12,225 nucleotides of DNA from Nitrospirae bacterium RBG_19FT_COMBO_42_15 (GCA_001803815.1 MHEL01000025.1:1-12225), one strand, 5' to 3'; numbered from the stretch's first letter, positions 1 through 5,613 are shown. Translations and numbers: made by a program. Notes: generated by a model not told the origin, from the sequence alone.

Positions 1-234
1 GAATTCCTTGAAGGGAATATGGACATAGGAAAAAAGCTGCTTAGGGACTATATTAATGCTACTATTACTTTTCAGCAGTTAGGCAAGGAACTTAACAAGT
101 CAAGCAAAAGCATCCATCGTATGCTGGGACCTCACGGCAACCCACGCCTTGAGAGTATTTTAGGAATTATAAAAATACTCCAGACGCATGAAAAGGTGAA
201 GCTGAGGGCTAAGATTGTTCAGCAAGCTGCTTAG
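1..234 (+). CDS. HigA-like helix-turn-helix antitoxin / regulator, 5'-partial
   Basis: The reading frame is open from base 1 (E-F-L-E-G-N before the first in-window Met at 19), so the gene almost certainly starts upstream of the window. The visible 77 residues match the small HTH proteins annotated as addiction-module antidote or phage-derived transcriptional regulators (COG3636-like): an L-x-R-D-Y-I-N-A-T-I opening, then a helix-turn-helix segment (about LGKELNKSSKSIHRML), then a G-P-x-G-N-P turn and a final helix. In this family the partner is usually a RelE/HigB-type toxin (Gp49-like) encoded immediately upstream; it would lie outside the window. It would bind its own promoter and neutralise the toxin. 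The family call is from remembered sequence pattern; no toxin is visible. Confidence 0.75.
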   Translation, partial: EFLEGNMDIGKKLLRDYINATITFQQLGKELNKSSKSIHRMLGPHGNPRLESILGIIKILQTHEKVKLRAKIVQQAA

Positions 235-506
235 AGAAGAGAGCATGGCTTACTGCGTTATAGCATTAGGATTATGTTAACAAAAACTCTGTTAGAGAAT
301 TAGGATTACATCAATTTGCTGCAATGATGAGGCTGTTTATAAGGCTCATGCAGGGCTTAATACAAAGAGATTGCGGATTATTGTGATTAACTGATAAAGG
401 TTATTAAGGAGCGGGGGGAGAAACTGATAAGCCGAGACTTAACCCTTTTTTCTTCCTGCAGGATTTTCCCCACTTTCCTAAAGGGGATATAAGAAGCATC
501 AGATAC
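235..506. other. Intergenic stretch, no convincing gene
   Basis: No supported gene is seen between the HigA-like gene and the MntA gene. A short open frame on the plus strand (about 277-388) reads as plausible protein but has no start codon or ribosome site, and may be decayed coding DNA. A small imperfect hairpin lies at 469-486 (CCC/GGG and CTTT/AAAG arms around CCT), just before the stronger hairpin at 507-526. Confidence 0.5.
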
Positions 507-537
507 GGGCGTATCGCAATACGCCCCTATTTTTTTT
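507..537 (+). terminator. Palindromic hairpin plus T-run, terminator-like repeat
   Basis: A perfect 8-bp stem, GGGCGTAT (507-514) and ATACGCCC (519-526) around the loop CGCA, is followed by an 8-T run (530-537). This fits a Rho-independent terminator for transcription from the left. The core closely resembles a dispersed palindrome (GGGCGTATTGCAATACGCCC type) that I recall from many unrelated bacterial genomes, so it may be a mobile palindromic repeat acting as a terminator. Confidence 0.65.
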
Positions 538-579
538 CAACCCTTGACAATAGAGAAAAAGAATGAGAGGATATATATT

Positions 580-864
580 ATGAATAAAGAGGAAATTTAT
601 AAAAAGATATCGTGTGTGCTTAAAGAGGAAGGCGCAATAAAAATAGCTGTCTTTGGTTCTTATATAAGAGGAGAAGAAAAGCCAGAGAGTGATATAGATG
701 TTATTGTAGAATTTTCTGAGAAAAAGAGCCTTCTTGAGCTTGTAAGGATAGAAAGGGAATTATCTGAAATTTTAGGGATAAAAGTGGATTTATTAACAGA
801 AAAATCTATAAGTCCATATTTAATTGATGAAATAAAGGAAGAAATGGAAGTAATTTACGGATGA
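580..864 (+). CDS. mntA: MntA-like nucleotidyltransferase antitoxin of a type VII TA pair
   Basis: A 94-residue minimal nucleotidyltransferase (COG1669/COG1708 type). The hallmark G-S-x10-D-x-D motif is intact: G26-S27 in an F-G-S-Y-I-R-G loop, then D38 and D40; a further V-D-L-L segment near residue 67 would supply the third acidic strand. MntA proteins block their HEPN toxin by transferring AMP to a tyrosine in the toxin's active site. I place the start at the ATG at 580 because GAGAGG (565-570) is a good ribosome site 9 bases upstream; a longer frame from a TTG at 544 has no such signal, and that TTGACA-like string has no well-spaced -10. The gene overlaps hepT by 4 bases (ATGA), so the two are translationally coupled. 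Confidence 0.88.
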   Translation: MNKEEIYKKISCVLKEEGAIKIAVFGSYIRGEEKPESDIDVIVEFSEKKSLLELVRIERELSEILGIKVDLLTEKSISPYLIDEIKEEMEVIYG

Positions 865-1208
865 GTAAAGCCGATTCAGTATACTTAAAACATATTTTAG
901 ATGCTATAGCAAGAATAGAAGAATATGCTAATGGAGTAAAGTATGAAGATTTTATGAAAAATTATCTTATACAGGACGGAGTAATAAGGCAGATAGAGAT
1001 AATAGGCGAAGCAACAAAGAGGTTGTCAAAAGAAATTAGAGAAAGACATTCTGAAACACCTTGGAAAGATATGGCTGGAATGAGGGATAAATTGATACAT
1101 GATTATTTTGGCGTAGATATAGATGCTGTTTGGAATACGATTAAAAAAGATATCCCAGTATTAAAAGACAGATTGAGAGAACTTATTGAAAAAGGGAAAA
1201 AGGATTGA
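861..1208 (+). CDS. hepT: HepT-like HEPN ribonuclease toxin
   Basis: A 115-residue all-alpha HEPN protein (former DUF86). The catalytic R-x4-H-x-Y motif is complete: R75, H80 and Y82 within R-D-K-L-I-H-D-Y. The upstream helix has the family's [12 protein letters not shown] pattern (40-51). HepT toxins are metal-independent RNases, reported to act on tRNA or mRNA; Y82 is the residue expected to be AMPylated by the MntA partner. The start codon overlaps the mntA stop (ATGA at 861-864), the usual antitoxin-first order. No catalytic residue is missing, so the pair looks functional. Confidence 0.9.
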   Translation: MSKADSVYLKHILDAIARIEEYANGVKYEDFMKNYLIQDGVIRQIEIIGEATKRLSKEIRERHSETPWKDMAGMRDKLIHDYFGVDIDAVWNTIKKDIPVLKDRLRELIEKGKKD

Positions 1209-1307
1209 GGCGGCTCAGACAAGCTTATTGGCATAGGGGTCTTTATGGCATCATGGCTGTTTAAGGATGTTATAAGGTTGATGGAGAAAAGGCAGCAGGC
1301 TGTATAA
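1209..1307 (+). pseudogene. Possible gene tail in frame after the hepT stop
   Basis: Directly after the hepT TGA (1206-1208) the same frame stays open for 32 codons to a TAA at 1305-1307. It reads as credible protein (segment I-G-V-F-M-A-S-W-L-F-K-D-V-I-R-L-M-E-K). It has no start codon or ribosome site of its own. It could be the C-terminus of an older gene cut by insertion of the mntA-hepT module, or chance. I do not recognise the family. Confidence 0.2.
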
Positions 1308-1345
1308 TTTAAAAGAAGGAATAGGGGAAATGTCCCGCTTATTCC

Positions 1346-1740
1346 ACCTTTATACCGGAGAAATGTTTTGTATAGAGAGCTGGCTGGGGCAGTGAACCTG
1401 CAACGGGGTTGGCAGAACCATTAGACCTGATTGGAAATCTGCCCCACCCAACATTTATAAGGTTATCAACATCTTTACTGCCCGTGCTGTGAGCCACATA
1501 GGGGCTGGTTAAAAACCACGAGACTTGTAATAAACCATATGGACACGGCAAGGAGCCGAAGATTTTCTGGTCTGCTATATAGCAGAAAGGGTCAATGGAT
1601 AAAATGCTACACCAATGGCCTTAATCCTGATGGGTGACTGGTGCAGTGAAGACTGACACCGAAACATAACGAAACTGCGGCAATGGTAAGGGTGATGGTA
1701 ACTTAAAAGATATTGACGAGAAAAGTTCCTTTTCTTGTCT
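1346..1740 (+). ncRNA. Structured non-coding RNA, candidate orphan HEARO/omega-RNA-like
   Basis: This gene-free region contains nested long-range stems closing one domain: ACCTT 1346-1350 with AAGGT 1459-1463; AAATGTT 1361-1367 with AACATTT 1450-1456; TGGGGCAG 1385-1392 with CTGCCCCA 1439-1446. A series of local hairpins follows: TGGTT-AAA-AACCA (1506-1518), CGGC/GCCG (1546-1558), TCTGCT-ATAT-AGCAGA (1571-1586), GGTGCAGT-GAAG-ACTG-a-CACC (1640-1660), and an 11-bp stem 1715-1725 with 1729-1739. The last stem holds a G-T pair that would be a C-A mismatch on the other strand, so transcription is probably plus. A short minus-strand frame across 1339-1551 is probably spurious. The size and the GGTTAAAAACC hairpin followed by CGAG remind me of HEARO (omega) RNAs, which normally sit upstream of an IscB gene; none follows here (the next 90 bases are T-rich and gene-free). 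The HEARO identity is a suspicion (about 0.35); a structured RNA is better supported. Confidence 0.55.
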
Positions 1741-1834
1741 TGGGATAGCTTTTTCCGCTTGACAGGTGCCCTTTAAATGGGAGACCCTTTCTTATCTTTC
1801 TTTTTAACAGGCTCAGTATCCATATTATTTATTT

Positions 1835-2413
1835 TCACGGAGAATATTTTGCCTGCCAAATTAGCCGCTTGGGCGCAGCAGAGGTTATCTCTTGAAGTAT
1901 GTCGTCTATTACTATATATATGCTCCAATCTTCTTCACCAGTTTGATGCGCTATTCGCTTAGAAAGTAAAATTTCTAATTCATCATCCCTTTTTCCTTTC
2001 CAACAATTATCTGCCAAAGCAACGAACAGGTCTTCAAGTGTAATTGATTGACCATGCTTCCATTTGGTATGGGTTTTAGTAAATCTGGCCATCTTGCTGG
2101 ATATATTTCGTTGTTTTAGTATTTTATACCCTTCTGATTCATGCTTATTTCCGGCTTCTGAAAGCTCCTCTCTAAATACAGCCTTTCCAATATCATGAGT
2201 TGCAGCTCCAAATGTTATTTCCTCTTTATTGATTCGTAATTTTGGACACTTGCTGGTAAAATCATTTATAAGTTCTATAGCAACCGAGTGAACAAGAATG
2301 AGATGTGCAGTTAATCTTGGTGGGGCATTGAGCTCATTACACAAAGCAACAACCTGTTCCGGCAATGGTGAAAGTTTTAATTCAGTCAATTCATCAAATG
2401 GATTTATATTCAT
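1835..2413 (-). CDS. HD-domain phosphohydrolase
   Basis: A 192-residue protein with the metal-binding HD signature: H42 (L-V-H-S-V-A), H73-D74 in A-T-H-D-I-G-K, H91 in K-H-E-S-E-G-Y, and D135 in V-A-L-A-D-N. This order fits the HD superfamily of metal-dependent phosphohydrolases, which hydrolyse nucleotides, cyclic nucleotides or other phosphoesters; the substrate here is unknown. No membrane segment or extra signalling domain is present, so it should be a small cytosolic enzyme. The ATG at 2413 lies 13 bases after the attC-like palindrome (2426-2508) and has no clear ribosome site, as is common for cassette genes. No attC is recognisable after its stop, so it would be the last cassette gene or an eroded one. 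Confidence 0.8.
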   Translation of the reverse strand: MNINPFDELTELKLSPLPEQVVALCNELNAPPRLTAHLILVHSVAIELINDFTSKCPKLRINKEEITFGAATHDIGKAVFREELSEAGNKHESEGYKILKQRNISSKMARFTKTHTKWKHGQSITLEDLFVALADNCWKGKRDDELEILLSKRIAHQTGEEDWSIYIVIDDILQEITSAAPKRLIWQAKYSP

Positions 2414-2425
2414 GTATTTTTGTAT

Positions 2426-2508
2426 GGCTTACGCTTACCGTTCACGCATATAGTAAAGTTAATCAACGCACTGTTTTTTTACGTGTTCGGTTACGCAATT
2501 TGTTAGCT
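2426..2508 (-). repeat. Degenerate attC-like site (integron cassette recombination site)
   Basis: Read on the minus strand this begins with an AGCTAAC core (2508-2502; R''-like) and ends with GTAAGCC (2432-2426), one base from the canonical GTTAGCC. Between them is an imperfect palindrome: CACG/CGTG (2443-2446 with 2482-2485) and ACCG/CGGT (2437-2440 with 2488-2491), separated by symmetric mismatches as in attC sites. It lies between the Cys/His-rich gene and the HD gene, and the former's reading frame ends inside it. It is weaker than the site at 4071-4157, and may be inactive. Confidence 0.45.
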
Positions 2509-2798
2509 GCCATCTTTGATCTTGCTGGCTGCGGCTTCCATTCTATTGCTCCATTCGTTGCATGTTCTATATATAATTGACTGCCATAACGGTACAAGAA
2601 TACTCTCGTTCCATGTCCCTCACATAACCCTAAGAAGATCTCCTTGCCGTCTCCAAGCTTTTTCGCCCATTCACGAGCCATCTGGGTAAAATCTCCGAGG
2701 CAGTCAGGCGGGCACTTAACCTTCCCTTTTTTCTCTGGATAGCCGTGCCCATGGCAACCCATTCCACCAGGCTCCCATTCGTGACAATAATCAGCCAT
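2463..2798 (-). CDS. Small Cys/His-rich hypothetical protein
   Basis: A 111-residue protein that I do not recognise. The start is the ATG at 2798, with AAAGGAG 5 bases upstream; a frame from 2828 adds ten residues without a ribosome site. The N-terminal 35 residues are rich in Cys, His and Gly (C5, H6, C15, H16, H18, C29, C33 in C-H-E-W..G-C-H-G-H-G-Y..K-C-P-P-D-C), which suggests metal binding. The middle (G-T-R-V-F-L-Y-R-Y-G-S-Q-L-Y-I-E-H) looks like beta-hairpin. The last 14 or so residues are basic and are encoded by the attC-like palindrome, so they are probably an extension without function. It sits between the PLD nuclease and HD genes on the same strand. Confidence 0.6.
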   Translation of the reverse strand: MADYCHEWEPGGMGCHGHGYPEKKGKVKCPPDCLGDFTQMAREWAKKLGDGKEIFLGLCEGHGTRVFLYRYGSQLYIEHATNGAIEWKPQPARSKMAANKLRNRTRKKTVR

Positions 2799-2902
2799 TT
2801 TATCTCCTTTCCTTTTTCCCGCATTCAAAATTACCCGCCTGAAGAGTGCAAAACCATGATTAAGGTCGGATAGATTGAATTGGTATGCAGCATTATATAA
2901 AT

Positions 2903-4057
2903 TTACGGTATTTGTGACAGCGCCGAGTCACTAATCCTACCAAAATATTTAAGTTTATTTTCAAGTTTCTCCATAAGCCAGTTAGCGGAATCTTGAGTAA
3001 GTTGCACAGCTGCTTGTCGGTGATATGCTTCTCTCGGATCAATATTTCCTTTTCCTGATATTTTATTCCTTAAAGTTGAAACAAAGGAATTATAACCGAA
3101 TTTATCCATCAACTCATTCATTGAAACACCATTTTTAAGAGTTCCATTAATGAGCTTTGCATCGTGTACACGAATGTATCTTGACCATTTCTTTTTCCAC
3201 GGACGACGCTTTATGTCTTCATCAGAAGCATCATCCCTATTTTCTTTGTATTTATTTCCGATAGCATGTCCATAAATAATAATATCGTTTGGATTTGAAA
3301 CCATTCGCCCGATAAACATAATTGCCCCGTTATCTACTATTCTGGGTTTTTTCTTAGTTGGGTAAGTACATGCCCAATGGCAGCCCGATATTCCAACCTC
3401 TTCAATAATTTGCATATTGATATCAGTACGATTACTCCCTTCGCCAAAAAATTTAATAAAATACTGATTTGAGTCGGAGGTTTTTTGAACGCTTGATTGT
3501 GCTTGTTCGTTGGGCTTATTATTAACACTAAAACCATAGTCTTTGAATTTATATTTTTGATATGATTCTTTTCCACTTTGAAGAGAGGAGTCAATCTCCA
3601 TTCGCCATTGATCAATTTGTTTTTGTTCAAGAGTTAAAGGTATTTTATTCCATAGGCTATCAAAATAGGCTTCTAAAGAAAAAATGGCATCTGCATTGTA
3701 AGTATGCATGCCAAATTCAAAATTTGTTAGCAATGCTGCCTGGGTAAGATTAGCGGATGACAAAATTGCTTCTTTTGAATCAAAAATATATAGCTTAGAA
3801 TGTAGGTTTTTAATACCCTTTATTTGACCGCCGTTTTTTAAAATATATTCTATGGCATCTAAGCTTGATACACCATTGTAAAAATCAGTTAAATTATATC
3901 GAGTAATTAACTTAAGTTTGAGTTTTCTTTTGTTTAGTATTTCTTCGATTGTTTTTAGCTGAAGAAAAGGAGTTACAAATTTATACTCCTTCGTGTTTCT
4001 CCCAGAGATTTCCTTAAATATTTTTGCCCAATCCTTATCTATAAACTTAAAATCCAT
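2903..4057 (-). CDS. PLD-family (single HKD) nuclease with unassigned C-terminal domain
   Basis: A 384-residue protein. Residues 25-120 form a phospholipase-D-like nuclease domain with one complete HKD motif: H86, K88, D93 (H-S-K-L-Y-I-F-D), then S-S-A-N-L-T at 100-105 with N103. One HKD per chain means an active dimer, as in Nuc and the BfiI- or NgoFVII-like restriction nucleases. A linker rich in Ser, Gln and Lys (160-195) leads to a C-terminal domain (about 200-340) with G-A-I-M-F-I-G-R-M-V, then I-I-I-Y-G-H-A-I-G and Y-I-R-V; its strand pattern could be PUA/EVE-like, as in modified-base readers, but this is speculation. There is no signal peptide. The gene starts 13 bases after the R' core of the attC at 4071-4157 and lacks a clear ribosome site, both usual for integron cassette genes. 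The role is probably restriction or defence. Confidence 0.75.
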   Translation of the reverse strand: MDFKFIDKDWAKIFKEISGRNTKEYKFVTPFLQLKTIEEILNKRKLKLKLITRYNLTDFYNGVSSLDAIEYILKNGGQIKGIKNLHSKLYIFDSKEAILSSANLTQAALLTNFEFGMHTYNADAIFSLEAYFDSLWNKIPLTLEQKQIDQWRMEIDSSLQSGKESYQKYKFKDYGFSVNNKPNEQAQSSVQKTSDSNQYFIKFFGEGSNRTDINMQIIEEVGISGCHWACTYPTKKKPRIVDNGAIMFIGRMVSNPNDIIIYGHAIGNKYKENRDDASDEDIKRRPWKKKWSRYIRVHDAKLINGTLKNGVSMNELMDKFGYNSFVSTLRNKISGKGNIDPREAYHRQAAVQLTQDSANWLMEKLENKLKYFGRISDSALSQIP

Positions 4058-4070
4058 ATTATTTATGATT

Positions 4071-4157
4071 GCCTAACGCCGCCTGTAACAGGCAGCAAAA
4101 GCTGGTGCGACGAAGGAGCGCCGCTTTTTGCTGCCCGAGTTGATGGGCTTGTTATGT
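4071..4157 (-). repeat. attC site of an integron gene cassette
   Basis: On the minus strand it starts with R'' ACATAAC (4157-4151) and ends with R' GTTAGGC (4077-4071), 87 bases in all. The interior folds as an imperfect palindrome: GGCAGCAAAAAGC pairs with GCTTTTGCTGCC, leaving one extra-helical A, around a loop of about 20 bases. This layout (core sites, L'' AAGCCC and L' GGCGGC arms, extra-helical base) is what integron integrases recognise as single-stranded DNA. The stop codon of the HNH gene (4154-4152) lies inside R'', and the PLD gene starts 13 bases after R', exactly the usual cassette spacing. Confidence 0.85.
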
Positions 4158-4817
4158 GTTTCTTTCATTTTCTACCAAGTGCTGTTTTAGTTGCGCGACC
4201 GTAAGTGCGGGTATAGTTCTATGTATTATGGCGTGACAGTTGGGGCAAACGGGAATAAGGTCTTCAATCGGATTTAACTCATATTCCTTTCCGATTTCTG
4301 ACAGCGGCACAATATGGTGCACATGGATATAGTTCTTTCCAATTGCCCCATAGAACACCTCGAAGTCAAAATTACATACGGCGCATTTGTAACCATGATG
4401 CTCGATGCATTTAGCTCTTGCCTCAGAGTTGCGCTCGTAGGTATTAACCGAAACTGTTTTTGACGCGCCTTCAATGAATTGCTCTGGTGTTTCGATTTCT
4501 TCAGGAATCAGATTGCCCAAAGCATCGTCAGATGCATACCAGTTTCCGCCAACCCGCTTGAGTGATTTTTCTGTTAGTTTGGGTTCGAACCCTTCAATTT
4601 TCGCTGGCCCAATACCTTCTTCATCCTTATTAGCATCGGAGTATTTCATAGGAAAGGTTTTTAATTTATAGCCTTCCTCTTCGATTAACCTGATATGTTC
4701 CCTTGACTGTTCATATGCCGGTTGTTTTCTTCCTTTACGGCTTGTTTGCCAATCTTCACTCAATATCAATGATGTGTTTCCTTCTGTGTGTAAATCCCAA
4801 GCGCCGAAGATGATCAC
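4152..4817 (-). CDS. McrA-like HNH endonuclease (cassette gene)
   Basis: A 221-residue protein from the GTG at 4817. The C-terminal third is an HNH nuclease: C145 and C148 (Y-K-C-A-V-C), H167-H168 (H-V-H-H-I-V-P-L), C191, C194, H195 and H199 (V-C-P-N-C-H-A-I-I-H-R). This is the zinc-bound treble-clef arrangement of McrA-type enzymes, several of which cut modified DNA (type IV restriction). The run R-N-S-E-A-R before it is typical of the same family. The N-terminal 100 residues (F-G-A-W-D, L-S-E-D-W, S-R-E-H-I-R-L-I-E-E-E-G-Y, K-I-E-G-F-E-P-K) form a domain I do not assign. The start is uncertain: coding-like sequence continues upstream in frame to an ATG at 4904 but is interrupted by a TAA (see 4818-4904). 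The GTG has AAGGAG only 3 bases upstream, a tight fit. The TAA stop lies in the attC R'' core. Confidence 0.75.
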   Translation of the reverse strand: MIIFGAWDLHTEGNTSLILSEDWQTSRKGRKQPAYEQSREHIRLIEEEGYKLKTFPMKYSDANKDEEGIGPAKIEGFEPKLTEKSLKRVGGNWYASDDALGNLIPEEIETPEQFIEGASKTVSVNTYERNSEARAKCIEHHGYKCAVCNFDFEVFYGAIGKNYIHVHHIVPLSEIGKEYELNPIEDLIPVCPNCHAIIHRTIPALTVAQLKQHLVENERNT

Positions 4818-4904
4818 CTTCTCCTTTTCATTGATAAAAGACCAACTCCCTCTCCAGTTGCGACATGTGGCCCCTTGCGACTCTATGAATTACTTCCTGT
4901 TCAT
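4818..4904 (-). pseudogene. 5' extension of the HNH gene, broken by an in-frame stop
   Basis: Upstream of the GTG, the HNH frame reads F-I-E-S-Q-G-A-T-C-R-N-W, then R-G-S-W-S-F-I-N-E-K-E-K, which looks like genuine protein joining smoothly onto V-I-I-F-G-A-W. It is in frame with an ATG at 4904 (M-N-R-K), but a TAA at 4892-4890 occupies codon 5. A single change (TAA from GAA, for example) would restore an intact N-terminus. So the gene is either nonsense-mutated with possible internal re-initiation, or has an error here. The inference rests on how coding-like the extension reads. Confidence 0.5.
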
Positions 4905-4921
4905 TGACGCTCAATTCTTAT

Positions 4922-4933
4922 ACACATAACAAG
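4922..4933 (-). repeat. Putative cassette 5' boundary, inverted copy of the R'' arm
   Basis: ACACATAACAAG on the plus strand here is the exact reverse complement of CTTGTTATGTGT at 4148-4159. On the minus strand it reads G|TTATGTGT, a core site at 4930-4924 where the HNH cassette would begin. When a cassette is excised as a circle, its first bases complete R' of its own attC and so must pair with its R''. They do, over at least 8 bases. The cassette would thus span 4929 to 4077 (853 bp). Confidence 0.6.
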
Positions 4934-5104
4934 TTATTACACAGTTTTTTTTGATACCAGAAAAATACCAAAAATAAAAGGAATTGACAAGCTTTTTCTT
5001 TATAAAGGTCATCTAAAGGGCAGATAAACGGTGTCAGGGTCTATAATTATGCGGCCTTTGGTCTATTCTATGCCACGCTTGTGAAATTTCAGTTTTAAGA
5101 GTGC
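4934..5104. other. Gap between cassette array and PIN relic, nothing assigned
   Basis: AT-rich, with no open frame of note and no second attC to the right of the HNH cassette. Neither an integron integrase gene nor a clear attI is seen. TTGACA at 4984 and TATAAA at 5001 are only 11 bases apart, too close for a standard promoter. Confidence 0.4.
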
Positions 5105-5299
5105 TTATGGCAAAAGGACAAAGGCATGGCAGTGCAATGGCTTTATAATTGAAAAGTGCCGTCTGTCAGTGGTAAGGATTCTGTTAATCTTAAGCCGTTC
5201 TGCAACAGCAATTATGGAAGCGTCTACAAGAGGAAAAGAGAGGAAAAGAGGGTCGTGTCTTGAAATATAAGCTTGGAAAAGCGTCAGCAACTCTACACA
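5105..5299 (-). pseudogene. C-terminal remnant of a PIN-domain (VapC-like) protein
   Basis: About 64 residues read as the end of a PIN-domain ribonuclease: L-V-D-A-S-I-I-A-V-A-E-R-L (with the third conserved Asp), then R-I-L-T-T-D-R-R-H-F (fourth Asp) and a C-terminal F-V-L-L-P. The N-terminal half with the first catalytic Asp and the Glu is absent. Upstream the same frame hits TAA at 5302-5300, beyond which about 30 further codons (to about 5393) read without a recognisable PIN N-terminus. No start codon with a ribosome site is visible. An exact 10-bp tandem duplication (AGGAAAAGAG at 5231-5240 and 5241-5250) lies just before the conserved Asp and disturbs the expected sequence. It is not expected to be active. 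Confidence 0.7.
5231..5250. repeat. 10-bp exact tandem duplication
   Basis: AGGAAAAGAG occurs twice back to back inside the PIN relic. A 10-bp insertion shifts the frame, so it may mark one step in the gene's decay. Confidence 0.8.
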
Positions 5300-5431
5300 T
5301 TACACAGCCTTTAATCTTCTATAAAAATATTTTACTGCCTCAATGTTTATTTCACGGCAGATAATCATCAGGTAATTATCATAATAGCCCATTGCATGCA
5401 AGAAAGTGAATAACATGAGCGAGCCAACCAA

Positions 5432-5526
5432 AAAAGGCGGTCTGCCTTATGACCGATGCACTGAGCAGTATAACAAAAGAGCAGCTTAAAGAACTCAGCA
5501 TCAGGCTGGAGGGGAAGAAGGAGTAA
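5432..5526 (+). repeat. Direct repeat copy A, with a 25-residue ORF
   Basis: This is aligned with copy B (6297-6391) at a constant offset of 865 bases. The first 70 or so bases differ at only about nine positions. Each copy carries a small hairpin (AAGGC/GCCTT at 5434-5448) directly before an ATG (5449), then a 25-codon frame: M-T-D-A-L-S-S-I-T-K-E-Q-L-K-E-L-S-I-R-L, then E-G-K-K-E, ending at TAA. Several differences between copies are synonymous, as if both descend from a translated sequence. The peptide is not recognised. The two copies bracket the vapBC operon. Confidence 0.65.
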
Positions 5527-5553
5527 GAGCATTAGAGATTAAGGGATTATGAC

Positions 5554-5592
5554 TTGACTTTTTGTATAACATAATATATTATATGTATAACA
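5554..5592 (+). promoter_or_regulatory. vapBC promoter with candidate VapB operator
   Basis: TTGACT (5554-5559) and TATTAT (5577-5582) are 17 bases apart, a good sigma-70 type promoter. TGTATAACA occurs twice, at 5563-5571 and 5584-5592, 21 bases (two helical turns) apart, and flanks a perfect 12-bp palindrome ATAATATATTAT (5571-5582) over the -10. Such symmetric AT-rich sites fit autorepression by an AbrB-type antitoxin. Confidence 0.6.
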
Positions 5593-5613
5593 ATAAGGGA
5601 GTGTGTATGACTT

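Noticed and set aside
544..572. TTGACA at 544 as the -35 box of an mntA promoter, and TTG 544 as the mntA start
   Set aside because: No -10 at proper spacing; the ATG at 580 has a clear ribosome site and matches the usual family N-terminus.
1346..1740. Group II intron remnant as an explanation for the structured region
   Set aside because: No domain V signature, no 5' GUGYG-like start and no reverse transcriptase fragment seen.
1777..1962. Plus-strand 61-codon frame after the RNA candidate, a place where an IscB gene might start
   Set aside because: It is antisense to the well-supported HD gene and has no nuclease motif.
4984..5006. TTGACA...TATAAA promoter right of the cassette array
   Set aside because: Only 11 bases between the boxes, and it points away from the cassette genes.
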